64,000 nt of DNA, taken from Schistocerca nitens (taxonomy: Eukaryota; Arthropoda; Insecta; Orthoptera; Acrididae). The stretch is taken from positions 277,007,503-277,071,502 of the forward strand of contig NC_064622.1 of assembly GCF_023898315.1 (NCBI RefSeq), in the 5' to 3' direction. Positions 1 to 10,771 of the stretch are shown in pieces. Position 1 is the first letter of the stretch. Each line of letters begins with the position of its first letter. The translations under genes were made by a program, and so were the position numbers. The notes beneath the pieces are model-generated. The model had not been told where the DNA came from and did not search any database. It saw only the letters and a program-made list of their open reading frames with translations.

Positions 1-1442
1 TTCATGCAGAGGCGTGTAGATTGAACACACTTCAACACGGTTGTCAGCCAGCTTATATGTCCTCCAAGTGTGTTAGAAGAAATGGAAATCTCATACAGAT
101 ATCAAAGACATGCTGTCCATTTAACGGATAAAGCAAGTTGTCCATCATATATTTGAAGATGGCTGAAGTGTTACAAAATCTAAGCAACATAACTATAAAC
201 TCATAGAGGTCCTCAGGAGTTATGAAGGAAGTCTTTCCCCAGACAGCCTCTCCTACCTCGATTTGCCAGTAGCCTGCTACATGTCCATAGTTGGAAATAC
301 TTGCTCCTTCCACTCAGTCTAGGGTGCCATTAATGTGCAGCAAAGGATATACATCTCCCTCCAAGATTTTGTCGAGTTATCAGTATTCAATGCAGAAAAT
401 CATGTTCCATTCTTCTTCACAAAGTCCCCGGAGAAGGACCAATGACTCTCTAAAGGTTCAGTTTTATCATCTTACAACATCTTTTTCACTTCCCCACAGA
501 TTATCTCTTGTTCAGCCAGCAACACTCTGCATGAGTGCTGGCTAATTGGTAGATGAATGAAATGAGTGAATGGCATTGCTGGCCGGGAGGCCCCATCTGG
601 GGGAGTTCAGCCGCCAAGTGCAAGTCTTATTTCAATCTACACCACATTGGGCTACTTGTGGCAGGTGATGAGGATGAAATGGTGACGAGAACAACGCAAC
701 ACCCAGTCCAAGAGCAGAGAAAATCTGCAACCCAACCGGGAATTGAACCCGAATCCACTGCATGGGAGGCAAGCACATTACCACCCAGCTAAGCAGGTAG
801 ACATTGGTAGATGATCACCAGCATTGATACGGTATCTCACCATGAACCACTTGGTCAGTCTTTTCTCCACTCTGGATTTGAAAGTGTCTGAAAATAGGTG
901 CAGAACACCTAACACTTGCTAACATTGTTCCTCAGTCAGGCCAGATCCTATTGGAAGTTTGATAGTAACTTTCTCCCCTGAGTCATCTGTAGTGGTAGTA
1001 AATCAAGATGCTTTGTCAACAACACTAAGCCATCCTTCCTGGACTGGTTCGGCTTTTCCTATATACATACTTTTCAGGATGAGTTGTGGCTGCTCATGAT
1101 AGATAGTGAGCCAAAGTTCTCCTTGACCACTTGTAATGTATATGATTGTTGCTGCCACATAAATTTCTTTCATGAGTCTCAGTAGTTTTTTGCAATACAA
1201 AAAAGTGTCACAGGTTAACTGAGCATCCAAACTGATGACATGAACTCATCTCATTGATGATGGTAGGATAACTATGTCCTCAATGGCAAACAACCACCCA
1301 GAACAGACTTCATTATGAGTGTGTGATGGAACAGCTTTTTCAGTCTGGAGCTCTGATCTCTCACAGTCTACGACTGCTTGTGATGCTTGCAAGAAATCCC
1401 GTCTGAGAATAAAATTATGAGTACATTCTGCTAAAATAATGG
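1..1442 (-). mobile_element. Old Gypsy-type LTR element, antisense (RT and protease-RT linker)
   Basis: The minus strand reads as Ty3/Gypsy polyprotein. At about 1-290 the RT palm is recognisable (GYWQIEV and KTSFITPEDLYEF), and the upstream RT part lies at about 300-545. Around 830-1400 is the linker that precedes RT (FLQASQAVVDCERSEL, then TIKLPIGSGLTEEQ). The part upstream of this, protease and zinc knuckle, resumes at 16.65 kb on the far side of a large composite insertion. The two pieces are therefore read as halves of one element, a fossil with many breaks and running off the left edge of the window. A SINE lies inside it at 557-802. Family is from motif order; age is judged old from the degree of decay. 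Confidence 0.8.
557..802 (-). mobile_element. tRNA-tailed SINE, 246 bp, with 12-bp target duplication
   Basis: The insert is flanked by perfect direct repeats ATTGGTAGATGA at 545-556 and 803-814. A tRNA-like end lies at the right (GGGAATTGAACCCGAATC, the reverse of a box-B type GGTTC motif), so the SINE runs on the minus strand. A second copy of exactly the same length lies at 47272-47517. It interrupts the antisense Gypsy RT region, so it is younger than that element. The tRNA of origin was not determined. Confidence 0.88.
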
Positions 1443-1509
1443 TGATGATGAGTCGTAGATAGGCACAGCAGAAAGACTGTCACACAATAAGCTTTTGGCT
1501 AACAAGGCC

Positions 1510-1514
<5 letters not shown>

Positions 1515-1555
<41 letters not shown>

Positions 1556-1579
1556 AAGCGAGAACGCGTGCGCGCACGC

Positions 1580-1637
<58 letters not shown>
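1515..1637. repeat. Poly-A tract followed by (CA)n microsatellite
   Basis: There are 40 consecutive A residues (1515-1554), a short GC-rich spacer, then (CA)n at about 1582-1637. It lies within the left arm of the inverted-repeat element, where the right arm has (TG)n (16449-16499). The dinucleotide run is therefore a native, length-variable part of that family. Open frames through it are simple-sequence artefacts. Confidence 0.95.
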
Positions 1638-1643
<6 letters not shown>

Positions 1644-2812
1644 ACTAGTACACACACGACCACATTCTCTGGCAGCTGAAGCTAGACTACAAACTGCAGT
1701 GAATGATGGGAGAGCCAGCTGGGTGGGGGTAAGGAAGAGGTTGGGGCAAGTAAGGGGAGGGATAGCAGGTTAACAGACGGTTGGTAAAATGCTGCTGCAG
1801 GAGTATGCAGGGATGAGCTGGAGAGAGGGTAGGGCAGCTACACTACTTGCCATTAAAATTGCTACACCACGAAGATGACGTGCTACAGACGCGAAATTTA
1901 ACCGACAGGAAGAAGATGCTGTGATATGCAAATGATTAGCTTTTAAGAGCGTTCACACCTACAACGTGCTGACATGAGGAAAGTTTCCAGCTAATTTCTC
2001 ATACACAAACAGTAGTTGACCAGCATTGCCTGGTGAAACGTTGTTGTGATGCCTCGTGTAAGGAGGAGAAATGCGTACCATCACGTTTCCGACTTTGATA
2101 AAAGTCGGATTGTAGCCTATTGCGATTGCAGTTTATTGTATCGTGACATTGCTGCTCATGTTGGTCGAGATCCAATCACTGTTGGCAGAATATGGAATCA
2201 GTGGGTTCAGGAGGGTAATATGGAATACTGTGCTGAATCCCAACGGCCTCGTATCACTAGCAATCGAGATGACAGGCATCTTATCCATATGGCTGTAACA
2301 GATTGTGCAGCCATGTCTCGATCCCTGAGTCAACAGATGTGGACATTTGCAAGACAACAGCCATCTGTACGAACAGTTTGATGACATTTGCAGCAGCATG
2401 GTCTATCAGCTCGAAGACCATGGCTGTGGTTACCCTTGACGCTGCATCACAGACAGGAGCACCTGCGATGGTGTACTCAATGACGAACCAGGGTGCACGA
2501 ATGGCAAAACGTCATTTTTTCGGATGAACCCAGGTTCTGTTTACAGCATCACAATGGTCGCATCTGTGTTTGGCAACATCGCGGTGAACGCACATTGGAA
2601 GCGTGTATTCGTCATCTCCATACTGGCGTATCACCCGGCGTGATGGTATGGTTACACATCTCGTACCTCTTGTTCGCATTGACGGCACTTTGAACAGTGG
2701 ACATTACATTTCAAATGTGTTACGACCCGTGGCTCTACCCTTCATTTGATCCCTGCGAAACCCTACATTTCAGCAGGATAATGCACGACCGCATGTTGCA
2801 GGTCCTGTATGG

Positions 2813-3933
2813 TGTAACGGAACATATTAAAGGCTTTACTTTCCCAAAGTATGCGATACCCTCCAAATTCAACCAGTTTAATGAGTATTTATGATTATAG
2901 AAAAGTTATTGTGTATGTTAACAATGATTGCACAACATGTCTCCATAAACAGTCAACCCATTAAATTACACTGAATAACTGACCCACACAAAAGTTTATA
3001 TCACTTGATCACTGATACAGCAAATGTCATCATGAAAAACACTAAGTTTATCTTAAATAATTAATATGAAGTACGAAAAATAGTGGCCAACTTAGGTATT
3101 TTGGATCTCCTTAAATAAAAATCACCCAGTGAAACCTATTTGTTCACTAGGAGCGTTTTCACTCAGTATTCACGTAATCAATCCTATTTTAGACGAAAAC
3201 CAATGTAATTCTTAATAATTCATGTTACTTACTTATTTATGCAAATTAGAGAAGTCAGTTGACAAACTTCTAAAAAACGGCCTTTTTGTAACAAAGAATT
3301 ATTCTGTCAAGTCAACAAATCTGTCTGTCATTTTCATAACATGTTAAATTATGTCACTCGATGCAAATTAATTACTTTTCTGCACAAATTATGATAACAG
3401 ATGTACATGTGACTTATAAACTATATCTCTTTTTAGTAGTTCTTTGACAATGTTATAAATACAAGCAGCGAGAAGAGTCGGAAGCAGTCGGAGGCAGTCG
3501 GGGGCAGTCGGAATGTCACTTTGGTGAAGTGTGTTTCTGTGTTATTGTTTGGGATGGAAAAACAATGCAAAGAACATGTAAAGGAAGTACTACTTTGTGT
3601 TGTGTTATGGTCTTTGGTGGACAGTGGAATTAATATGGCCACCAAAGTAATAAATATTTGATGTTTACATATGTGTTGGTTTCGCTCGTTCTTTATCATC
3701 AAAAGCACATGAAAAACACGGGACCTCATGTGTTTACCCTAGACAACCAGATTTAGAGCCAGCATCAGCATCGAGACACAGCAGCGATCCAGCAAGCAGC
3801 AGCGATTACTACAATACAATACATTTCAATGGCGCCAACCTAACATCAAGTGCTAACAAGCTCCATAAATTGGAGTGAAATAGTGCGATTACAGCAATTA
3901 GCAATATCTACGACTTTTGGCGGTCCATTTACA
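2813..3933 (+). repeat. 5' LTR of the nested retroelement
   Basis: 1121 bp, beginning TGTAACGGAACATATT and ending CCATTTACA, four bases before the primer site. It matches 7344-8461 throughout most of its length, including a run of four GCAGTCGG-like units near 3485-3512 and the downstream end GCAATATCTACGAC. The last ~20 bp differ from the 3' LTR. Confidence 0.88.
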
Positions 3934-3937
3934 AAAG

Positions 3938-3955
3938 TGGGGGCTCGTCCGGGAT
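3938..3955 (+). promoter_or_regulatory. Primer-binding site, tRNA-Pro type
   Basis: The 18 bases TGGGGGCTCGTCCGGGAT are the sequence known as the tRNA-Pro primer site in murine leukaemia virus. They sit four bases after the LTR end, the expected place. Complementarity to the 3' end of an insect tRNA-Pro is inferred from the conservation of that tRNA. Confidence 0.88.
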
Positions 3956-6900
3956 CTTTAAGTGCATCGATGATAATAGTGCAGCGATAAATTTCGTAAG
4001 TGCTTAGCACTCCAAAAAAATTTTATTTGTGCATTGTGGCAACAGTGAAAATATGTCAAAAATAAATAAATAAAGTGTGTTTGTGCGACTACGAAAAACT
4101 ATCATCACACCGCTCGGAAGATTAACGTCTGGATTATGTCAATGGAATTCATCAATCAAGACTTCAGCTTCAATAAAACCGAATATAAGTGAAGAAAGCC
4201 AACAAGAACACCGACCACGACATCATAGCATAGCCATAAAGCAAGGTATTTTGTTGTTGTTGTCATTTACAAAATTATTAGTGAACATGTCTCTACCTGA
4301 GAGTGATGAGATCGTAGGAAATGTAAAAATTGAACCAGGGGATGGCGAACAATTAAACTTAACAGAGTGGCTAGCAGGGTTTGCAACTCAAATAAGCTCG
4401 CAACTTAAACAATCGAGTGAACAAGTAAGTTTGAAACTTGAAGAAAACACAGATAGACTGAATAAGTTAAGTTTGGATTTTAAACAATCAAGTGAAGAAA
4501 ACACAGATAGACTGGATAAGTTAAGTTTGGATTTTGATCTATTAAGTACTCATCTCAATGAGAAGTGTGAGGAAATTAAAACTACCCTCAGTAAGAACAC
4601 TAGCGAACAGTTGATACACTTCAGAAAAGGAATTTCAAGTTAAAGTTGAAAGTTTAAATGAAAACATACAAGCGAACACAGACAGCATTGCTGTCATCTA
4701 CAACAGAGTAGATACTGAAGCTAAAAGATTAGATCAGAGAATAGACAAAACATCAGAAAACCTTAAACAGGAATACAACCTGTACACCACTAATGTAGAT
4801 ACAAAAGTAGAAAATATACACACTAAATATACACAATTGGAGGACGCATTGATGTCCAAACAAACGATTTACAATCAAAATACAATGTATGGGCACATCC
4901 AAGTGAAATGCTTTCCTGGTGAAAATCTGCACCCTATTGACTTTATTCACCAATGTAAGGATATGTTTGTTGTAGGAATGTCAGATAACATAAAAATTAA
5001 GTTAGTAAAACGGTTTCTAGAAGGGGAGGCCCTATCCTGGGCAAATGAGAATAATGATTCTTGGAATACGTTTGAAGAGTTTGAAGCTAAATTTATTTGT
5101 AAATTTTGGTCACAGTCCATACAAGCCAGATTAAAGTCAGAATTTCTAAATGGACCAGTGTATAGAGGGAAAGTAGGGGGAATGCAAAAATTTTGCAGAG
5201 ATCAATTGAAAAAACTTGCTCACTTGAATAACTCTTTTGATATTATGACACAAATTGATGTTTTAAAAAGAAGATTACCAGAGAGACTGCAGTGGGAATT
5301 GGTCCATGGACCAGATGATTCAATGGAAGAGTTCCTGAAATTTGTAGATAGATTAGATAGGGCCTTGGAAAGAGAAAGTAACCAAAGTTTTGGCTCTGGC
5401 AACAACCAGTATGGGGGGTGGAACAGGAATGTAAATAGAGATTATTATGGGAGGAGAGACTTTGAAGATTCTGGAAATAATGCTCCAAATAGGAGAGATA
5501 GGAGATATGAAAATGATTTCAGAAACAATACACAGGAGGGAGGATGGAGGAGAGATAACAGGAATGATAGAAATAGGTATTGGGGAAGAGAACAAGAGAG
5601 AAGGGGGTTTGTTGAAACTAGTGAACAAAACGACAACTACAAACGGACAGACCGAGGAAACCAGCCGGGAAACGGTGGACAGTCCCACTAGATGTCCGTA
5701 GTTTTGGGGCTAGACAATATTATGACAGGACAACACATAACCGAAACTGGAAAATGAGAGGATACAATGTAAAGATTAAATACCATGAAAATACTGATGT
5801 TGTTAGAATGAATAAATTAGAATTTAATAAAAGGTTTTGGGATACTATGAGTAAAAGTGATTCAGTTAATAAAAACTGTGTTCAAGCACAGGTAGTTAGT
5901 GAAAGTGCAGAAGTTGAAGGTATTGCAGAGTTCCATAGTTGGGCTGAAAAAGATACTGGTGTGAATAACAAGTCAGACACACCACAAGTAGAATCTATTT
6001 TGGGGGGTTTATTTGATAAGAAGGGGGATGGCGAAGTGTTTAATGGAGCCAAAGACTCAATTGCTGAGATTCAGATACATAGGGGGGAAACTGAAGATGG
6101 GGTTGTTGTGGAGGAGGAGGAAGAAGAAATAGAGGGACATTTAAATAATGATCCTAAATCAAGTGATGTTATTGATGAGAGTGTAGAGGAAGAAATAAAA
6201 GTATTTGCAGAATTGAAAAGTGATTGTGGTAAAGGTAAGTGATGTGACAAACATGGGTAATAATGAGGTTAATTTAAGTGAAATGCAGACTAGGGAATGT
6301 GTATCTGAGGACAAGCTATTGCCTATTGGGAACTATGAAATGCTAATCTATGAGAATGGTAATAAGAATAATATTAAAGAAAATATAAAGGGATGGAATG
6401 TAAATGTTGGTGTTCAAGAAAAAGGGGAAAAGTTTTTAGAAGTTTTGTGGAACAACTATGGAAACTGTATAAAGAAAGATGCCTTTTGGAAAGAATTAGC
6501 AAAGGTAAGTGCAATCTTGTATCCTATATGGTGGATAAGAATCCGTAGCGGACTTTATAAAAAATGGGGTGAAAACAATAGTTTGTTGAGTGGCAACACA
6601 GTGTTAAGAGGAACAGATGAAAACAAAGGTTTATGTTTAAATGTCAATGCTTTGCAAACAGAGAGGGATGTGGCTAAATGTAGGAAAGAGACATTAGACT
6701 TAGGAACTAAAGAAATTGAAAATGATATATTGTTTGAAAATACTGAAATAGACAAAGATGTTGATCTAGATTGGCTATATGTTAAAGTAAACATTGACAT
6801 TTGTCCATTTGAAATAAAAGAAAGCCCACATCCTAATGCATATAGACTTATCTTTCCCAGATCAAGAAGGTTATTTGGATTAAGAAACATCACTGAATTG

Positions 6901-7043
6901 AAACCATATAAACATAATTAAGCACATTTCCCTGTTTGAATACAGTTACTTCCCCAGTTTCCTTAAAGCATGTTATCAGCAAAGTTTTTACTGGGTGTGT
7001 CAAATAGCAACTACCACTCATCCTATAGACCCTGGAAAAGTTC

Positions 7044-7343
7044 CATTTTTTCGGATGAACCCAGGTTCTGTTTACAGCATCACAATGGTCGCATCTGTGT
7101 TTGGCAACATCGCGGTGAACGCACATTGGAAGCGTGTATTCGTCATCTCCATACTGGCGTATCACCCGGCGTGATGGTATGGTTACACATCTCGTACCTC
7201 TTGTTCGCATTGACGGCACTTTGAACAGTGGACATTACATTTCAAATGTGTTACGACCCGTGGCTCTACCCTTCATTTGATCCCTGCGAAACCCTACATT
7301 TCAGCAGGATAATGCACGACCGCATGTTGCAGGTCCTGTATGG
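7044..7343 (+). repeat. Second copy of a 300-bp Tc1 transposase segment
   Basis: 7044-7343 repeats 2513-2812 at a constant offset of 4531, the same offset as between the two LTRs. So the repeated unit is Tc1 piece plus LTR together. The left boundary has microhomology: CATTTTTTCGG is present both in the Tc1 (2513) and at the junction with the retroelement interior (7044). Confidence 0.93.
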
Positions 7344-8461
7344 TGTAACGGAACATATTAAAGGCTTTACTTTCCCAAAGTATGCGATACCCTCCAAATT
7401 CAACCAGTTTAATGAGTATTTATGATTATAGAAAAGTTATTGTGTATGTTAACAATGATTGCACAACATGTCTCCATAAACAGTCAACCCATTAAATTAC
7501 ACTGAATAACTGACCCACACAAAAGTTTATATCACTTGATCACTGATACAGCAAATGTCATCATGAAAAACACTAAGTTTATCTTAAATAATTAATATGA
7601 AGTACGAAAAATAGTGGCCAACTTAGGTATTTTGGATCTCCTTAAATAAAAATCACCCAGTGAAACCTATTTGTTCACTAGGAGCGTTTTCACTCAGTAT
7701 TCACGTAATCAATCCTATTTTAGACGAAAACCAATGTAATTCTTAATAATTCATGTTACTTACTTATTTATGCAAATTAGAGAAGTCAGTTGACAAACTT
7801 CTAAAAAACGGCCTTTTTGTAACAAAGAATTATTCTGTCAAGTCAACAAATCTGTCTGTCATTTTCATAACATGTTAAATTATGTCACTCGATGCAAATT
7901 AATTACTTTTCTGCACAAATTATGATAACAGATGTACATGTGACTTATAAACTATATCTCTTTTTAGTAGTTCTTTGACAATGTTATAAATACAAGCAGC
8001 GAGAAGAGTCGGAAGCAGTCGGAGGCAGTCGGGGGCAGTCGGAATGTCACTTTGGTGAAGTGTGTTTCTGTGTTATTGTTTGGGATGGAAAAACAATGCA
8101 AAGAACATGTAAAGGAAGTACTACTTTGTGTTGTGTTATGGTCTTTGGTGGACAGTGGAATTAATATGGCCACCAAAGTAATAAATATTTGATGTTTACA
8201 TATGTGTTGGTTTCGCTCGTTCTTTATCATCAAAAGCACATGAAAAACACGGGACCTCATGTGTTTACCCTAGACAACCAGATTTAGAGCCAGCATCAGC
8301 ATCGAGACACAGCAGCGATCCAGCAAGCAGCAGCGATTACTACAATACAATACATTTCAATGGCGCCAACCTAACATCAAGTGCTAACAAGCTCCATAAA
8401 TTGGAGTGAAATAGTGCGATTACAGCAATTAGCAATATCTACGACCAGGCGGACCATTACA
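7344..8461 (+). repeat. 3' LTR of the nested retroelement
   Basis: 1118 bp, TGTAACGG to ACCATTACA, followed directly by the ATGG duplication and Tc1 sequence. It is near-identical to the 5' LTR except for the final ~20 bp. It is preceded by Tc1 DNA rather than by retroelement interior. Confidence 0.88.
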
Positions 8462-8933
8462 ATGGGCCTTTCTGAATACAGAAAATGTTCGACTGCTGCC
8501 CTGGCCAGCACATTCTCCAGATCTCTCACCAATTGAAAACGTCTGGTCAATGGTGGCCGAGCAACTGGCTCATCACAATACGCCAGTCACTACTCTTGAT
8601 GAACTTTGGTATAGTATTGAAGCTGCATGGGCAGCTGTACCTGTACACGCCATCCAACCTCTGTTTGACTCAATGCCCAGGCCGTTATTACGGCCATAGG
8701 TGGTTGTTCTGGGTACTGATTTCTCAGGATCTATGCACCCAAATTGTGTGAAAATGTAATCACATGTCAGTTCTAGTATAACATATATGTCCAATGAATA
8801 CCCATTTATCATCTGCATTTCTTCTTGGTGTAGCAATTTTAATGGCCAGTAGTGTAGATGCAGTTGGGAGGTGAGAGGGAGGGCAGAGGAGGGGGGGGGG
8901 GTAAGCAGAAAAGGAAAGAAGTACAGGGTGCAG

Positions 8934-10242
8934 CAATAAAACTTCCATCATTCCTCATTTTAATAATTTGTCACAGAAAAACTAAATATGATAGAGAAAA
9001 ATTACTTTTATTTATGAAAAATAAATATTTTCCCATTTTGGATTATTTGGTTTTAAAAATTATATCTGCTAAATGATGTCCTCCATTGTTGGCACATTGA
9101 TGAAGTCTATCCCAAAAGTTCTCCATACGTCATGGTGTCATTTTCCTTGGAGTGGCTGCCACTTCTTGGGTAATGGCCTCTTTAAGTGCTTGCAGTGTTG
9201 TGGATGATGTTTGTACACTAGAGTCTTTAAGTGTCCCCAAAGAAATAATCACAAGGCGATAAATCAGGTGACCTTAAGGGCCACGCAATGTCTCCTCACA
9301 AAGCAACGAGATGATCTGGAACCAACTCGTGCAACATTTCCGTAGAACGCCAAGAGGTGTGGGATGTTGCTCTATCTTGCTGGAAACACACTTCTTGATC
9401 TTCATGATCTGCAATAAACTGGTTTAGCCTGGGTTGGAGGCAGGTCTCCAGCATGTTACAGTAACGGTTTAAATTAATTGTTACCATGTGTCCACCTTCT
9501 TCAAAAAAATATGTTCCCCACACAAAACATTCAGCAACAGCACACCAAACTGTCATATGAGGGCTGTGCAGTGACTGCTGATGAATTTCATGAGGGTTTT
9601 TGGCAGCTCAGTAGTGGAAATTCTGTTTGTTTACAGTTCCTGATAAGTGGAAATGGGCCTCATCTGAAAAAATAAACGAAGTGTCAGATGGAATATTTTG
9701 AAGAACTTCCTCACATGCAGCTCTGTGAGTTCAAAAATCTCTTTCACTTAATTCCTGGGTAACCATCATTTTGAAGGAGTGCAAATGAAGTTCTCTATGA
9801 AGAATTCTTCTTACATTCCTATCAGATAATCCTAGGGCCGCTGCATGTTCAAGTGCTGAATAAATTGGTGAATGTTGCACAGACACTCTCATACGTGCAA
9901 CATTTTCCAGTGTTGTTGCAGTCCAAGGATGGCCAGTAGGTTTTCTTTTCAGTGCTGAACCTGTCTTTCTAAAGCTTGACACCCACAGTTGATTAGTTTT
10001 TCTATTCAGGACAAATTCAGTTCAAATCATCTCCAAAATGCTCACAGAGTACTAATCACAGAACCACTATTACGAATAAATTCCTCCACAACAAACGCTT
10101 GATGCTCACCAAGCCACAGCATGGTGCACACTGAAAATGGCACATATGCTGCTTTCAAACAAAATACACGCTACATCAGTATCCTCACTACAACTCACAC
10201 GCTGGCTACATCAAATGCAGGAGGTTTTATTGCTGGACCCTG
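8934..10242 (-). mobile_element. IS630/Tc1-mariner superfamily DNA transposon, 1309 bp
   Basis: The inverted ends are CAGGGTGCAGCAATAAAACT at 8934 and the complement of CAGGGTCCAGCAATAAAACC at 10242, with TA duplications at 8932-8933 and 10243-10244. Its length is normal for a mariner-type element. The transposase lies on the minus strand. It inserted into the left arm of the GT-rich inverted-repeat element, since arm sequence matches on both sides. Confidence 0.92.
9090..9985 (-). pseudogene. DDE transposase of the IS630-type transposon, broken
   Basis: Reading right to left on the minus strand: an HTH region (ALEHAAALGLSDRNVRRILH, 9982-9731) is followed by a first catalytic block (FIFSDEAHFHLSG near 9680), then TVWCAVAECFVWGTYFFEEG and QQDRATSHTSWRS with the second Asp (9556-9296). 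Last is RSPDLSPCDYF with the third acidic residue near 9270. The three blocks lie in different frames, so at least two frameshifts break it. It would have excised and inserted the element at TA. The family within the superfamily was not determined. Confidence 0.85.
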
Positions 10243-10300
10243 TAAAAAGACTGGATGCATTGGTGGAATAGAGGGCTGTGTAGTGCTGGAATGGGAACAG

Positions 10301-10771
10301 TGTGGTGTCACCGCCAGACACCACACTTGCTAGGTGGTAACTTAAATCGGCCGCGGTCCTGTAGTACATGTCGGACCCGCGTGTCGCCACTGTGTAATCG
10401 CAAACCTAGCGCCACCACATGGCAGGTCACAAGACACGGACTAGACCTCGCCCCAGTTGTACGGACGACATTGCTTGCGACCAGACGTACGAGCCTTCCT
10501 CTCATTTGCCGAGAGACAGATAGAATAGCCTTCAGCTTAGTCCATAGCTACTACCTAGCAAGGCGCCATTTGTATCAGTGCTAATAGCGTACTAATATTC
10601 AAGAGAGATGTATTCCAACAAGAGAATAAAGATAAGTATTAAACGCATCTACGTACTTTTCCTCTTATTCATTAATAAGTCTCATGTTCCAGAACTTCAA
10701 GCCCGTCTGCGTTAGTTTAGCGTGCACCTAGCTACCTCATTGTGTCTATGCTTTCTGAAATAGACACAACA
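10301..10771 (+). repeat. 5' LTR of the 10.3-15.9 kb Gypsy element
   Basis: It begins TGTGGTGTCACCGCCAGACA, with an internal short palindrome (GTGGTGTC/GACACCAC), and ends AGACACAACA. It repeats at 15474-15944 at a constant offset of 5173. A diverged minus-strand relative is the solo LTR at 56732-57218. Confidence 0.96.

Larger units (their letters stand above)
2813..8461 (+). mobile_element. LTR retroelement (Gypsy-like) with tRNA-Pro primer site, inside Tc1; lacks pol
   Basis: The LTRs are 2813-3933 and 7344-8461, each starting TGTAACGG and ending ACA. The host Tc1 is duplicated as ATGG at 2809-2812 and 8462-8465. A primer-binding site follows the 5' LTR. Inside there is a gag-like region (about 4290-5690) with an N-terminal coiled-coil stretch holding repeated ENTDRLDKLSLDF units, a retrotransposon-gag domain (LVKRFLEGEALSWANENNDS), and a basic Arg/Asn-rich tail. 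A further coding-like, Lys/Glu-rich region (5754-6921) matches nothing I recognise. No protease, RT or integrase is present. Just before the 3' LTR lies a 300-bp copy of Tc1 DNA (7044-7343) where the polypurine tract should be. The LTRs are near-identical, so it looks young, but it is incomplete and broken. Confidence 0.85.
2046..8700 (+). pseudogene. Tc1 transposase, broken and interrupted
   Basis: The first stretch (2046-2381) is the N-terminal DNA-binding part: a paired-like helix-turn-helix (SDFDKSRIVAYCDCSLLYRD) and a second HTH/GRPR-like part (ESQRPRITSNRDDRH). The catalytic core appears as IFSDEPRFCLQHHNGRICVW near 2515-2580, giving the first Asp, and QQDNARPHVAGPV, giving the second, just before the LTR insertion. 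The C-terminal third continues at 8466-8700, containing LPWPAHSPDLSPIENVW-type sequence across frames. Several frameshifts and a small deletion (GVMVW to the following codons near 2650) separate the frames. In life it would cut and paste the element at TA sites. It is not functional here. Confidence 0.85.
1841..8854 (+). mobile_element. Tc1-type DNA transposon, split by a nested LTR element
   Basis: Terminal inverted repeats are at 1841 (CACTACTTGCCATTAAAATT) and 8854 (complement of CACTACTGGCCATTAAAATT). TA target duplications flank it at 1839-1840 and 8855-8856. Without the nested LTR element and a duplicated 300-bp piece it would be about 1.36 kb, usual for Tc1. Transposase coding runs 2046-2812 and resumes at 8466. 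It inserted in the left arm of the GT-rich inverted-repeat element, whose sequence matches across the TA site. The TIRs are well preserved, so it is fairly young, but the transposase is broken. Confidence 0.93.

Noticed and set aside
690-800. tRNA gene suggested by a GGTTC-like box
   Set aside because: It is the tRNA-like end of a SINE with a target duplication, and has no complete cloverleaf by eye.
1431-1773. Open frames of Lys, Phe, Thr/His and Cys/Val runs
   Set aside because: They are translations of poly-A and (CA)n simple sequence in the inverted-repeat element.
3433-3729. 98-residue minus frame, repeated identically at 7964-8260
   Set aside because: It lies within the LTRs and recurs only because the LTRs do. 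No protein features.
10255-10584. 109-residue frame repeated at 15407-15757
   Set aside because: LTR sequence of the Gypsy element, and the frame follows the repeat.
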